This document shows, in pieces, positions 18,385 to 27,599 of a stretch of 64,000 bases of DNA. The stretch comes from JACMNW01 sp031406155. GTDB taxonomy: Bacteria > Pseudomonadota > Alphaproteobacteria > Rhodobacterales > Rhodobacteraceae. The stretch is from assembly GCA_031406155.1 (NCBI GenBank), contig JANOGW010000057.1, positions 1 to 64,000 of the forward strand. Reading direction: 5' to 3'. The notes beneath the pieces were generated by a model that worked only from the letters and a program-made list of their open reading frames with translations, was not told the DNA's origin and searched no databases. Position 1 is the stretch's first letter. Each line of letters starts with the position of its first letter. The translations under genes were made by a program, and so were the position numbers.

Positions 18385-20031
18385 TCAGATTTTGAGTGCC
18401 AGGCAGAACTGCCATGGTCCAAGCGTCATGTGCCTGTCATTTGAAATGTGTTGTCCGCCAATATCGGTTCCGATGGCCTGCCAATCCCCTGCGGGCAGAT
18501 CGAACGCTCGTGTCGTGTCGCCCAGATTGAAGGCGCAGAAGATGGTCTGATCGCCATGCCGTTCAAAACACACCAGATCACTATCGGATACCGGCGCCGT
18601 CATTTCGCCAAGGCGCAGCGCAGAATGGGCGCGGCGCAGGCCCAACGCGCCCCGATAATGCACCAGCATCGACGTCGCGTCACCCGATTGTGCCGCAACC
18701 GACAGGCCAAGATGCGACGCCGTGACCGGCAACCACGGCTTGCCTGCGGAAAAGCCACCATTGTTGTTGTCCGTCTCCCAGATCATTGGGGTGCGGCAGC
18801 CATCCCGGCCCTTGAATTCCGGCCAGAACTGAATGCCGTAAGGATCCTGCAGATCCTCGAAGGCGATCTCCGCCTCAGGCAACCCCAATTCTTCGCCCTG
18901 ATACAGGCAGACCGACCCGCGCAGGCACATCAGCAACGTTGCGTAAGTCTTTGCAGCAACATCGGAAAGACCCCACCGGGTGACATGCCGGATAACATCG
19001 TGGTTGGAATAGGCCCAGCAGGGCCAAGCATCAGGCGCGACCGCGGTCATGCGCGCAAAGGTGTCGACCAAAGCACCCGCCGTCAGCCGCGCCGGTTGCA
19101 GCATCTCGAACGGATAGCACATCTGCACCTTGTCACCGCCGGAGGTGTATTCCGCCATAATCTCCAACCCCCGCTGGGCATCGCCCACTTCGCCCACCGC
19201 AGCGGCGTTGCACGGGGTCAGAACCGAACGGAATTTCTTCAGGAAATCAAGGTTTTCTGGTTGGTTCTTGTCAAACAGGTGTAGCTGGTGATTATACGGG
19301 TTTACGGCTGGTGCGATGGAATTGTTGCGCAGTGCGGGCGGCAGGGCCGGATTGTCGCGCAGATACTTGTCGGCGAAATAGAAATTGATGGTGTCCAGCC
19401 GGAACCCGTCCACCCCCCGCTTCAACCAGAACCGCGCCACATCCAGCAACGCATCTTGCACCGCATCACAGTGGAAGTTCAGATCGGGCTGCGAGGTCAG
19501 AAAGTTGTGCAAGTAATACTGCTCGCGCCGCCCGTCCCATGACCAAGCAGAGCCGCCAAAGATCGACAACCAGTTGTTCGGCGGCGTGCCATCGCCCTTG
19601 GGGTCAGCCCAGACGTACCAGTCGGCGCGCGCATTCGTCCGGTTGGCGCGGCTTTGCACGAACCACGGATGCACGTCCGAAGTGTGCGACAGGACCAGAT
19701 CAATCATCACGCGAAGGCCCAGATCATGCGCAGCCGTCACCACCGCGTCAAAGTCGGCCAAGGTGCCAAACATGGGGTCAACATCGCAGTAATCCGACAC
19801 GTCATAGCCGAAGTCCTTCATCGGCGAGGTGAAGAACGGGCTGATCCAGATCGCATCTGCGCCAAGAGCTGCGATATGCGGCAGGCGCGTGACGATCCCC
19901 GCCAGATCGCCGATGCCGTCGCCATTGCTGTCCTGATAGCTGCGCGGATAGATCTGGTAGATCACCGCGCCGCGCCACCAGTCCGGATCGGCGGCCAATA
20001 GGGTGCGTGTCAGGGGTTTCATATCGCTCAC
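18385..20031 (-). CDS. aglA: Alpha-glucosidase, GH13 family
   Basis: The 548-residue protein has the GH13 (oligo-1,6-glucosidase/alpha-glucosidase) motifs: DLVLSHTSDVHPWF (region I), GFRLDTINF with nucleophile Asp213, AVGEVGD with acid/base Glu281 and YSNHDV with Asp345. No signal peptide is present, so it cleaves imported sucrose, maltose or trehalose-like glucosides in the cytoplasm. Its start overlaps the aglG stop by 4 bases (20028-20031), consistent with coupled translation in the agl operon. Confidence 0.95.
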   Translation of the reverse strand: MSDMKPLTRTLLAADPDWWRGAVIYQIYPRSYQDSNGDGIGDLAGIVTRLPHIAALGADAIWISPFFTSPMKDFGYDVSDYCDVDPMFGTLADFDAVVTAAHDLGLRVMIDLVLSHTSDVHPWFVQSRANRTNARADWYVWADPKGDGTPPNNWLSIFGGSAWSWDGRREQYYLHNFLTSQPDLNFHCDAVQDALLDVARFWLKRGVDGFRLDTINFYFADKYLRDNPALPPALRNNSIAPAVNPYNHQLHLFDKNQPENLDFLKKFRSVLTPCNAAAVGEVGDAQRGLEIMAEYTSGGDKVQMCYPFEMLQPARLTAGALVDTFARMTAVAPDAWPCWAYSNHDVIRHVTRWGLSDVAAKTYATLLMCLRGSVCLYQGEELGLPEAEIAFEDLQDPYGIQFWPEFKGRDGCRTPMIWETDNNNGGFSAGKPWLPVTASHLGLSVAAQSGDATSMLVHYRGALGLRRAHSALRLGEMTAPVSDSDLVCFERHGDQTIFCAFNLGDTTRAFDLPAGDWQAIGTDIGGQHISNDRHMTLGPWQFCLALKI

Positions 20032-21167
20032 TTCACCGATCCCGACAGCAAGCCGCGCACGAGGTATCGCTGCAGGCCGAAGAATACCGCCAAGGGCACC
20101 GCGATCGACACGAAGGCAGAGCCTGACAAAATCTCCCAGTCGCCGCCGCGTGATCCCATCAGGTTCACCAGACTGCCAGTCAGCACCAGTTGATCATCGC
20201 CGGTGCCAAGGAAAACCAGTGCCACCAGCAGGTCATTCCATGTCCACAAAAACTGGAAGATGGCGAATGACGCAAGTGCGGGAAATGACAGTGGCAGCAC
20301 GATCCGGGTGAAAATCTGGAAATCGGTCGCACCGTCCACCTTGGCGTTTTCGATGATGTCTTTTGGCAGGCCGACCATGTAGTTTCGCAAAAGGTAAATC
20401 GCCAGCGGCAGGCCAAACCCGGTATGCGCCAGCCAGATGCCCAGATAGCCTTTGCCGATGCCAATGGCATTGTGAAACTGCAAAAGCGGGATCAGCGCCA
20501 GTTGCAACGGCACCACCAGCAACCCCACCACTGCGGCCACCAGCAAGGCGCGGCCCGGGAAATCCATCCACGCCAGCGCATAGGCCGCGAAGGCCGCGAT
20601 CAGAATCGGGATCAGCGTCGCAGGAATGGCCACTGTCATCGTGTTCAGGAACGCCTGCCCCACCGATTGCCCGGCTTCTGGATTGAACAGGATGGTGCGA
20701 TAATTATTCACCGTGAATTCCGGCGGCGTGGTGGCGGTTGCAAAGATGCGTGGCGGGCGGGCATCGGCCATGCTGGCGGGGGACGACAGCACGTAGCTGC
20801 CGTCGGCCTGCACGGTCAGGCTTTGCCCGTCTGCCAGTGCCGCGGTTTCGCCTGCCGCATAGGCAGCGGTGTCTTTCGAACTGGTCCCCCAGCGACTGAC
20901 ATTGGTGCCGGCGTTCGAGAACATGCTGCCCTCAATGACAAAGACGCCGTCCTTGGCGACCTCGTCGCCTTCCACCCGAACGGCGGGCAGTTGCTGCTCT
21001 TGCGTGGTCAGCGCGCGCCACCAGCCCGACCCCGAAATCTGATCGCCGGTCCGGAACGACGACACCAGCAGGCCGAAGGTCGGGAACACCCAAAGGGCAA
21101 CCAACAGAATGACCGAGATATGAACCGCCCAGGTCAGCGAGGATTTGGTTCCTGCGATATTGTCCAT
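20028..21167 (-). CDS. aglG: Alpha-glucoside ABC transporter permease AglG
   Basis: The 379-residue CUT1 inner-membrane permease has an N-terminal helix near residues 13-33, then an unusually long periplasmic insertion (about 35-155). Five more helices follow, with the EAA coupling loop ENAKVDGATDFQIF near 285. The insertion is a known feature of AglG-type permeases. It pairs with AglF to form the channel. It lies 11 bases downstream of aglF and overlaps aglA. Confidence 0.92.
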   Translation of the reverse strand: MDNIAGTKSSLTWAVHISVILLVALWVFPTFGLLVSSFRTGDQISGSGWWRALTTQEQQLPAVRVEGDEVAKDGVFVIEGSMFSNAGTNVSRWGTSSKDTAAYAAGETAALADGQSLTVQADGSYVLSSPASMADARPPRIFATATTPPEFTVNNYRTILFNPEAGQSVGQAFLNTMTVAIPATLIPILIAAFAAYALAWMDFPGRALLVAAVVGLLVVPLQLALIPLLQFHNAIGIGKGYLGIWLAHTGFGLPLAIYLLRNYMVGLPKDIIENAKVDGATDFQIFTRIVLPLSFPALASFAIFQFLWTWNDLLVALVFLGTGDDQLVLTGSLVNLMGSRGGDWEILSGSAFVSIAVPLAVFFGLQRYLVRGLLSGSVK

Positions 21168-21178
21168 GGTGGTCCCCC

Positions 21179-22414
21179 TCAGCGCATTTCTTTGCGGGCG
21201 TTGTAGACGTTCCAGATCAGGATCGGCGTCACCAGCAGCATGATGATCATTGCCGACGCCGACCCGACACCCCAGTCATTGGCGCGGAACAGCTTGTCGA
21301 ACATGTAATTGGCCAGCACCTGCGTTTCCCATTGGCCGTTGGTCATGGCCAGAACGATGTCGAACACCTTCAACACCACGATGGTGATGGTGGTCCAGAC
21401 CACGACGATGGTGCCCATGATCTGCGGCACTTTGATCTGGAAGAACACCTGAAACGGGCTGGCCCCATCCAGAATTGCCGCCTCGATGGTTTCTTCTGGC
21501 ACGCCGCGCAGCGCCCCCGAGATGATGACCATCGCAAAGCCGGTCTGAATCCAGACCAGCACGATCATCAGGAAGAAGTTGTTCCAGAACGGTATGGTCA
21601 GCCATGTTTGCGCCTGACCATAACGCAGGTCGGCCGAGATGATGCCGACCACCCAGGTTGCCAGCACATAGACCATCCAGCCGCCGATCAACATGGCCGC
21701 GAGCCGCGCCACGATAGCCCAGAGCGATCCGCCAGCCTGTTGCATCAGCGGCCGACCGACCAGCCACAAAACCCAGACGATGCAAAACGCCAGCGCCGCC
21801 ACCGTCAGCGCCGGCAACACCTTCACGACCACAACCGACCAGAACCCGCCACCAAGCTGCAGCCAGATCGCGTTCAGCAGGCCGATCTGGGCCTGTTCGA
21901 TCGGCCGCGTGTCATAGATCAGTTTCCAGATCACCGAGGCACCGACAAACGAGATTGCCATCGGCATGAAGATCAGCGATTTCGCGATATTGCCCCACCA
22001 GATGCGGTCGGTCAGTTGTGCGGCCAGAACCCCGAACGCGGTAGACATGGCAGGCACAACCAGCAGCCATATCATGTTGTTCTTCATGGATTCCCAGAAT
22101 TTGCCTTCGGAAAACATCTGCAAGTAATTGGCAAATCCGACGAATTCGCTGTTGCCGCCCCCCAGTTGCCGATGCACCGACAACCATGCCGTCGCGAACA
22201 CCGGATAGGCCAGATAAAGCCCCAATGCGACCAGGGCGGGCAGCAGGAACAGCCACGGCCTGATCATATTGGCGCGAGTGATGTTGCGGCCGATATTCTC
22301 GCCCTTCAGCGGGAAAAGAACTTTGTCCAGAAACAGGTTCGACAGGTAAAAGTAGCCAACACAGCCACCAACGCCGATGACAATTGTCAGCAATGCCTGA
22401 AATGCCGGATTCAT
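21179..22414 (-). CDS. aglF: Alpha-glucoside ABC transporter permease AglF
   Basis: The 411-residue membrane protein has an extra N-terminal helix (TIVIGVGGCVGYFYL) before the usual permease start near residue 50. A hydrophobic insertion lies between about 185 and 265 (VVVVKVLPALTVAALAF, AMLIGGWMVYVLATWVV). The EAA loop ETIEAAILDGASPFQVF is near 325. It is the first permease of the CUT1 pair, and it is longer than a minimal MalF-like core because of the two added hydrophobic segments. It is separated from aglE by 177 bases containing a strong hairpin and an operator-like sequence. Confidence 0.9.
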   Translation of the reverse strand: MNPAFQALLTIVIGVGGCVGYFYLSNLFLDKVLFPLKGENIGRNITRANMIRPWLFLLPALVALGLYLAYPVFATAWLSVHRQLGGGNSEFVGFANYLQMFSEGKFWESMKNNMIWLLVVPAMSTAFGVLAAQLTDRIWWGNIAKSLIFMPMAISFVGASVIWKLIYDTRPIEQAQIGLLNAIWLQLGGGFWSVVVVKVLPALTVAALAFCIVWVLWLVGRPLMQQAGGSLWAIVARLAAMLIGGWMVYVLATWVVGIISADLRYGQAQTWLTIPFWNNFFLMIVLVWIQTGFAMVIISGALRGVPEETIEAAILDGASPFQVFFQIKVPQIMGTIVVVWTTITIVVLKVFDIVLAMTNGQWETQVLANYMFDKLFRANDWGVGSASAMIIMLLVTPILIWNVYNARKEMR

Positions 22415-22440
22415 GTGCCCCTCCCAAGACCAGACCGTAC

Positions 22441-22456
22441 CTAAAAGCGGTTTGCA
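22441..22456 (-). promoter_or_regulatory. Operator-like sequence upstream of aglF
   Basis: Read on the minus strand, TGCAAACCGCTTTTAG shares 12 of 16 positions with the perfect operator at 24001-24016, including the AAACCGCTTT core. It lies 27 bases before the aglF start. It may be a second AglR site or chance similarity. Confidence 0.35.
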
Positions 22457-22551
22457 GTCATCCTGAATCGCATGGCCGCTTTAAGGCTTTGGTTTTACGC
22501 GATTTTTTTCCGACAACTGGTTCCCACTTCTCGGAAATCGCCTTAACCCGT

Positions 22552-22575
22552 CAGGCGCGGCCCCACCCGCGCCTG
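22552..22575 (-). promoter_or_regulatory. GC-rich hairpin after aglE
   Basis: A perfect 9-bp stem (CAGGCGCGG / CCGCGCCTG, 22552-22560 and 22567-22575) with a 6-base loop begins 17 bases after the aglE stop. No U tract follows. Such hairpins after the binding-protein gene usually stabilise the upstream mRNA or cause partial termination, so that binding protein exceeds permease. Confidence 0.65.
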
Positions 22576-22591
22576 GCAGTCGTATGATGGC

Positions 22592-23938
22592 TTACTTGGG
22601 CCATGAGGCGTCGATGGTGTCGGCCACTTCCTGCGCCGTCTTGCCACCGGTATAGTCGACCATGCCGGTCCAGAACGTGCCAGCCCCAACAGCGCCCGGC
22701 ATCAGATCGGATCCGTCAAAGCGGAAAGTCGTTGCGTTCAGCAGGATTTCGCCCTGCTTTTTCAACGACGGGTTGCCGTACAGCTCGGCGTTTACCGATT
22801 TTAGCGGCGTCAGGAAACCCGACTGCGCCATCCAGACCTCATGCGCGATCGGCGTCTTCAGCCATTCGATGAAGGCGCGCGCGCCTTCGCCGTCCTTGGT
22901 AATGAAGGCCAGCGTGCCCGCACCCAGAACCGGTTTGCCCAGATCCTTGCCCGCATAGGCCGGGAAGTAGAAGAAGTCGGCATCAGTGCCCACTTCGGTG
23001 CCTTCGGGGAAGAACGACGGGATGAACGACGCCTGCTTGTGCATGTAGCACTGCGGTGGTGACGAAAACAGACCCTTCGGGCTATCGCGGAAGTCGGTCG
23101 ATGCAACGGCGGCAGCACCACCGGCAACATAGGCGTCAGTCTTGGCGAACGCACCGAATTCGTCGATCGCAGCCACCACCACCGGGTCGTTGAAGGCGAT
23201 CTCGTGCTTGACCCATTTGTCGTAGGTTTCGGGCGACTGCGTGCGCAGCATCATGTCCTCGACCCAGTCTGTCGCGGGCCATCCGGTTGCGCCGCCTGAT
23301 CCCAGACCGATGCACCAGGGAGTGCCACCATCGGCAACGATCTTGTCGGTCAGCGCCTTCAGGTCTTCCATTGTTTCAGGCACTTCATAGCCGGCATCGG
23401 CGAAGTTGTCGGGCGAATACCAGACCAGCGACTTCACGTCGATCTTGTAGGGGAACGCGTAAAGGGCTGCCGCACCATCGGCACCGGCATAGGTGCCCAA
23501 GCCAACCCAGCTTGGGCCGGCGGCGTAGTTTTCGGCCAGCCACGCCTCGGTTTCAGCCCCCAGCGGCGCGATCAGACCTTTCGACGCCAGATCTGCAATC
23601 AGGCCGGGCTGTGGCAGTACCGAAATGTCGGGCGGGCTGCCCGCCTGCGTGTCGATGACGATCTGCTGTTCATAATTTTCCGATGACGAGTAACTTACTG
23701 TAACCCCGGAGGCCGCAGTGAAATACGCCAGCATGGACTCGACCAACGCCTGATCCTCGCCACGCCACGGGCCGAACATGGTGATCGCCTGGCCGTCAAG
23801 ATTGAAAGCCTCGTCGAAGGCCTTGTAGCTGTCCCAGTTGAAGGCGCCCTCGCCGACCGGAAATTTCAGGTCCTGCGCGAACGCGCTGCCTGAAACCAAT
23901 GCAAGTGCCGCAGCACTCAGGAAAAGTCTGGATTTCAT
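22592..23938 (-). CDS. aglE: Alpha-glucoside-binding periplasmic protein
   Basis: The start is at ATG 23938 behind GGGAGGAT. The 448-residue product has a Sec signal peptide (MKSRLFLSAAALALVSGSAFA, residues 1-21) and a CUT1 extracellular solute-binding fold: TMFGPWRGEDQALVESMLAYF near residue 52, a PPDISVLPQPGLI stretch, and a tryptophan-rich sugar cleft. It captures alpha-glucosides in the periplasm for AglFGK. It is the first gene of the operon, divergent from aglR with a LacI-type operator between them. Confidence 0.93.
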   Translation of the reverse strand: MKSRLFLSAAALALVSGSAFAQDLKFPVGEGAFNWDSYKAFDEAFNLDGQAITMFGPWRGEDQALVESMLAYFTAASGVTVSYSSSENYEQQIVIDTQAGSPPDISVLPQPGLIADLASKGLIAPLGAETEAWLAENYAAGPSWVGLGTYAGADGAAALYAFPYKIDVKSLVWYSPDNFADAGYEVPETMEDLKALTDKIVADGGTPWCIGLGSGGATGWPATDWVEDMMLRTQSPETYDKWVKHEIAFNDPVVVAAIDEFGAFAKTDAYVAGGAAAVASTDFRDSPKGLFSSPPQCYMHKQASFIPSFFPEGTEVGTDADFFYFPAYAGKDLGKPVLGAGTLAFITKDGEGARAFIEWLKTPIAHEVWMAQSGFLTPLKSVNAELYGNPSLKKQGEILLNATTFRFDGSDLMPGAVGAGTFWTGMVDYTGGKTAQEVADTIDASWPK

Positions 23939-24000
23939 GGATGATCCTCCCGATTGGTCCGCCCTGCGACGGTTTCTGCCCAAGCGCATTCAGAATCAAT

Positions 24001-24016
24001 TCCAAACCGCTTTGGA
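24001..24016. promoter_or_regulatory. LacI-family operator (probable AglR site) upstream of aglE
   Basis: TCCAAACCGCTTTGGA is an inverted repeat with six-base TCCAAA/TTTGGA arms and a central CG, the typical shape of a LacI/GalR operator. It sits 63 bases before the aglE start and 186 bases before aglR, well placed to repress aglE transcription. Confidence 0.7.
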
Positions 24017-24174
24017 TTAGGGACATTTGCCGATCACCTGATTCAAGTCAATCCAAAGTGGAGCCAGCCTTCGCAAATCGCCCAACTTTTGCACCCAAGC
24101 ACCTGCGGAAACGTCTATGGAACCCGTCATTCCCCTTTGACCTGCACGGCTTTGCTGGCTAATGTCTTGAGCGA

Positions 24175-24190
24175 TTGAAACCGTTTTGGA
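24175..24190. promoter_or_regulatory. Second operator-like site next to aglR
   Basis: TTGAAACCGTTTTGGA matches the 24001 operator at 13 of 16 positions and keeps the central AAACCG core. It lies 11 bases before the aglR start, a position suited to autorepression or to looping with the first site. Confidence 0.5.
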
Positions 24191-24201
24191 AGCCTCGCCG
24201 C

Positions 24202-25230
24202 ATGAACCTCCGAGAATTGGCGACCAATCTTGGCTTGTCGCCAACCACCGTCAGCCGGGCGTTGAACGGCTACCCGGAGGTGAATGAAGTCACCCGGGAA
24301 CGGGTGATGGCGGCGGCGAAACGGCACAATTACCAACCCAATACCCGGGCCATACGGCTGGCGACCGGCCGGGCGATGACAGTGGGCCACGTGATCCCGA
24401 TTGCCACCAAGCATGAAATCGTCAACCCGGTGTTTGCCGATTTCATCGCCGGTGCGGGTGAGACGTATTCGCGCCACGGCTATGACATGGTGCTGTCCGT
24501 GGTGCCCGATGATCAGGAAGCGCAGGCCTACCGCGATCTGAAGTCGCGCGGTACGGTGGACGGCATCATCGTGCATGCCCCCCGGCTTGATGATCCGCGC
24601 ATCGCGCTGTTGCATGAGGTGGGCCTGCCCTTTGTGGTGCATGGCCGCGCCACTGGCACCCGGCAACCCTATTCCTGGCTTGATGTGAACAACCGGCGTG
24701 CTTTTCAGCGTGCGACCGAGTTTCTACTGGATCTGGGTCACCGGCGCATCGCATTGATCAATGGTCTGGAATACATGGATTTCGCGATCCGGCGCCGCAC
24801 GGGCTATGTGGATGCTTTGACCAGCCGCGACATAGCACCCGATCCAGCACTGATGTTTTCGGATGAAATGACCGAGGGGCGCGGCTTTCGCGCGGCCTGC
24901 CAGATGCTGGGCCAAGGCAACCCGCCGACAGCGTTCCTTGTGTCATCGATGATTTCCGCATTGGGTGTGCGGCGCGCGCTGGATGAACTTGGTCTGAAGC
25001 CCGGGCGCGATGTGTCGATCATCATTCATGACGATGAACTGAGCTATCTTCGCAATGGCGAAGACGTGCCGATCTATACGGCGACCCGGTCATCGGTGCG
25101 CGAAGCCGGGCGGCAGGCCGCCGAGATGCTGCTTGATCTGATCGCAAATCCCGGCCAGCCGCCCCAAACCCGCCTGCTGGAGGCGGAACTGATCATCGGC
25201 CAATCCACCGGCCCCACCCCGTCCAAGTAA
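24202..25230 (+). CDS. aglR: LacI-family transcriptional regulator of the agl genes
   Basis: The ATG at 24202 gives MNLRELATNLGLSPTTVSRALNG, a complete LacI helix-turn-helix at residues 2-21. A longer frame from 24175 adds only nine residues. The hinge follows near 45-60, then the periplasmic-binding-protein-like effector domain (GYVDALTSRDIAPDP, VSIIIHDDELS) to residue 342. It is divergent from aglE and upstream of bglA-glk, so it probably represses both arms until an alpha- or beta-glucoside derivative binds. Confidence 0.9.
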   Translation: MNLRELATNLGLSPTTVSRALNGYPEVNEVTRERVMAAAKRHNYQPNTRAIRLATGRAMTVGHVIPIATKHEIVNPVFADFIAGAGETYSRHGYDMVLSVVPDDQEAQAYRDLKSRGTVDGIIVHAPRLDDPRIALLHEVGLPFVVHGRATGTRQPYSWLDVNNRRAFQRATEFLLDLGHRRIALINGLEYMDFAIRRRTGYVDALTSRDIAPDPALMFSDEMTEGRGFRAACQMLGQGNPPTAFLVSSMISALGVRRALDELGLKPGRDVSIIIHDDELSYLRNGEDVPIYTATRSSVREAGRQAAEMLLDLIANPGQPPQTRLLEAELIIGQSTGPTPSK

Positions 25231-25269
25231 CGCGTCTTAGTAACCCCCCCCCTCAAGCGGACCACGCCA

Positions 25270-26592
25270 ATGAAACTGACGCGCCAAGATTTTCCCGATG
25301 GCTTTGTTTTCGGGGCCGCCACCGCCGCCTACCAGATCGAGGGGCACGGGCATGGCGGCGCGGGTCCGACCCATTGGGACACCTTCGCAGCCACCCCCGG
25401 CAATGTCGTGCGCGCCGAGGATGGCCGCGTTGCCTGTGATCATTACCAGCGCTGGCCACAGGATCTTGATCTGCTGCGGGACGGCAATTTCGATGGCTAC
25501 CGCTTTTCCACATCCTGGGCGCGGGTGATGCCTGACGGGCGCGCCGTCAACCCCGAGGGGCTTGCCTACTATGACCGTCTCGTCGATGGCATGCTTGAAC
25601 GCGGCTTGCAGCCGTTCCAGACCCTGTATCACTGGGAAATGCCTTCGGCGCTGGCTGATCTGGGGGGCTGGGCGAACCGCGATGTGGCGCATTGGTTCGC
25701 CGATTTCGCCGAGGTGATCAGCCGCAAGATCGGCGACCGTGTCGCCACCACCGCCACCATAAACGAGCCGTGGTGCGTGGCCTGGCTGTCGCATTTCATG
25801 GGCGTGCATGCGCCGGGGCACCGCGACATTCGGGCAACCGCGCGCGCCATGCACCATGTGCTGCTGGCGCATGGGGCTGCGGTTGAACGGTTGCGCAGCT
25901 TTGGTCAGCCGAACCTGGGTATCGTGCTGAACTTTGATCACGCGACAGCCGCGTCCGACAGTGCTGGCGACACGCGGGCGGCGGCCACGTGGGACGGCAT
26001 CTTCAACCGCTGGTTCATCGAAGGCATCACCAAAGGCACCTACCCGGCCGAAGTGATGGCAGGGCTTGGCCCGCATATGCCGGAAAACTGGCAGGCGGAT
26101 ATGCCAACCATCGGGCAGCGCCTTGATTGGCTGGGTGTCAATTACTACACCCGCCACATCCTCGCCGATGCGCCCGGCACGCCATGGCCAAGTCTGCGTG
26201 ATGTGCCCGGCCCCTTGCCGAAAACCCAGATGGGGTGGGAAGTTTACCCCGAAGGCCTGCATGGGTTCCTGACCCGGATGGCGCGAGATTACGTAGGCGA
26301 TCTGCCGATCTATGTGACCGAAAACGGCATGGCCAATGCCGACGAATTGCTGAACGGTGCCGTGCAGGATGCCGTGCGCGAGGATTATCTGTTCGGCCAT
26401 CTTGATGCCACACGGCGCGCCATTGCAGACGGCACGAATGTGAAAGGTTTTTTCTATTGGTCGCTTATGGACAATTATGAATGGGCCGAAGGCTATGAAA
26501 AACGCTTTGGTCTGGTGCATGTTGATTTCGATAGCTTGAAGCGCACCCCGAAAGCATCCTATCACGCCCTGAAACGCGCCCTCGCGCGATGA
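25270..26592 (+). CDS. Beta-glucosidase, GH1 family
   Basis: The 440-residue protein has a complete GH1 barrel. The acid/base Glu166 is in ATINEPW and the nucleophile Glu351 in YVTENGM. The N-terminus DFPDGFVFGAATAAYQIEG matches family members. There is no signal peptide, so it hydrolyses imported cellobiose-like beta-glucosides in the cytoplasm to glucose. It lies 39 bases after aglR, with a run of nine C residues in the gap. It overlaps glk by 4 bases, feeding glucose to phosphorylation. Confidence 0.95.
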   Translation: MKLTRQDFPDGFVFGAATAAYQIEGHGHGGAGPTHWDTFAATPGNVVRAEDGRVACDHYQRWPQDLDLLRDGNFDGYRFSTSWARVMPDGRAVNPEGLAYYDRLVDGMLERGLQPFQTLYHWEMPSALADLGGWANRDVAHWFADFAEVISRKIGDRVATTATINEPWCVAWLSHFMGVHAPGHRDIRATARAMHHVLLAHGAAVERLRSFGQPNLGIVLNFDHATAASDSAGDTRAAATWDGIFNRWFIEGITKGTYPAEVMAGLGPHMPENWQADMPTIGQRLDWLGVNYYTRHILADAPGTPWPSLRDVPGPLPKTQMGWEVYPEGLHGFLTRMARDYVGDLPIYVTENGMANADELLNGAVQDAVREDYLFGHLDATRRAIADGTNVKGFFYWSLMDNYEWAEGYEKRFGLVHVDFDSLKRTPKASYHALKRALAR

Positions 26593-27599
26593 CGGAGACT
26601 GCGATGCCCGCCACCCCTGCCCTTGTCGCCGATATAGGCGGAACCAACACGCGCGTCGCTTTGGCCGATGGTGCGGTTGTGCGGCAAGACAGCGTCGCCA
26701 AGTTTCGCAACGAGGACTTCACCGGCATCGACGCCGTGCTGTCCCGCTACATGGACCAGGAAGGGCTGACCTGTCTGGACGGAGCCTGCGTTGCCGGGGC
26801 CGGCCCGGTGCAAGACGGCGCGGTCATGATGACCAATCTCTTTGACGAACATGGTCAGCCATGGATCATCGACAGCGTGCGCGTCAGCCGCGCCACCGGG
26901 GCTACGAACGTCGCCATCCTGAATGATCTGCAGGCGCAGGGTCAGGCGCTTGGTTACCTTGCGCCGCATTTCGTCCGTACCGTGATTGCGGGCCCCGCAA
27001 AGCCGGGCGCATCTATGCTGGTTGTAGGTTTGGGCACTGGTGTGAACGCGGCCCCGGTTCACAATACGCCCGCAGGCCGTGTCGTGCCGCCGTCGGAATG
27101 TGGCCATGTCAATCTGCCGGTGCGCAACGGCGAGGATCTCGCACTTGTCCGCTTTATCGAGACGCGCCTTGCCGCTGCGGGCGAGGTGCCGCATGCCGGG
27201 GTTGAGGAGGTGCTTGCCGGGCGTGGTCTGGTCAATCTTTATGCCTTCGCTGCTGCCGAGGCCGGGATACAGGCCGAACTGACGTCGGCGCAAGTGCTGG
27301 CAGCCCTTGACGCCGGCGACCCGGTTGCCGGCCACGCCGCCCGGTTATACGTGCGGATATTGGGGCAGACACTGGCGGATCTGGCGCTGATCCACCTGCC
27401 CTATGACGGCATCTATCTGATCGGCGGCATGTCACGTGCCATGACGCCGCATTTTGCGACCTACGGGCTTGAAAAAGCGTTTCGCGAACCGCGCCGGGTT
27501 GATCTGCTGGTCAAGGATTTCTCGGTCAGCGTTGTCGAGGATGACTTTGCCGCCTTGACCGGCTGTGCCGCTTATCTGGCTAAGGCTGGACGCAGTTAA
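26589..27599 (+). CDS. glk: Glucokinase
   Basis: The 336-residue protein of the proteobacterial Glk type has the phosphate-1 loop LVADIGGTNTRVAL near residues 12-25, the AGPVQDG loop near 72, the LNDLQAQG catalytic region with the Asp base near 110 and GTGVNAAPV near 150. It converts glucose released by AglA and the GH1 enzyme to glucose-6-phosphate. Its start overlaps the beta-glucosidase stop (ATGA). Its stop overlaps the convergent esterase by 4 bases. Confidence 0.95.
   Translation: MTETAMPATPALVADIGGTNTRVALADGAVVRQDSVAKFRNEDFTGIDAVLSRYMDQEGLTCLDGACVAGAGPVQDGAVMMTNLFDEHGQPWIIDSVRVSRATGATNVAILNDLQAQGQALGYLAPHFVRTVIAGPAKPGASMLVVGLGTGVNAAPVHNTPAGRVVPPSECGHVNLPVRNGEDLALVRFIETRLAAAGEVPHAGVEEVLAGRGLVNLYAFAAAEAGIQAELTSAQVLAALDAGDPVAGHAARLYVRILGQTLADLALIHLPYDGIYLIGGMSRAMTPHFATYGLEKAFREPRRVDLLVKDFSVSVVEDDFAALTGCAAYLAKAGRS

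Noticed and set aside
25237..26565. 442-codon leftward frame opposite the GH1 gene
   Set aside because: The GH1 catalytic motifs on the other strand are intact, and this frame is its shadow.
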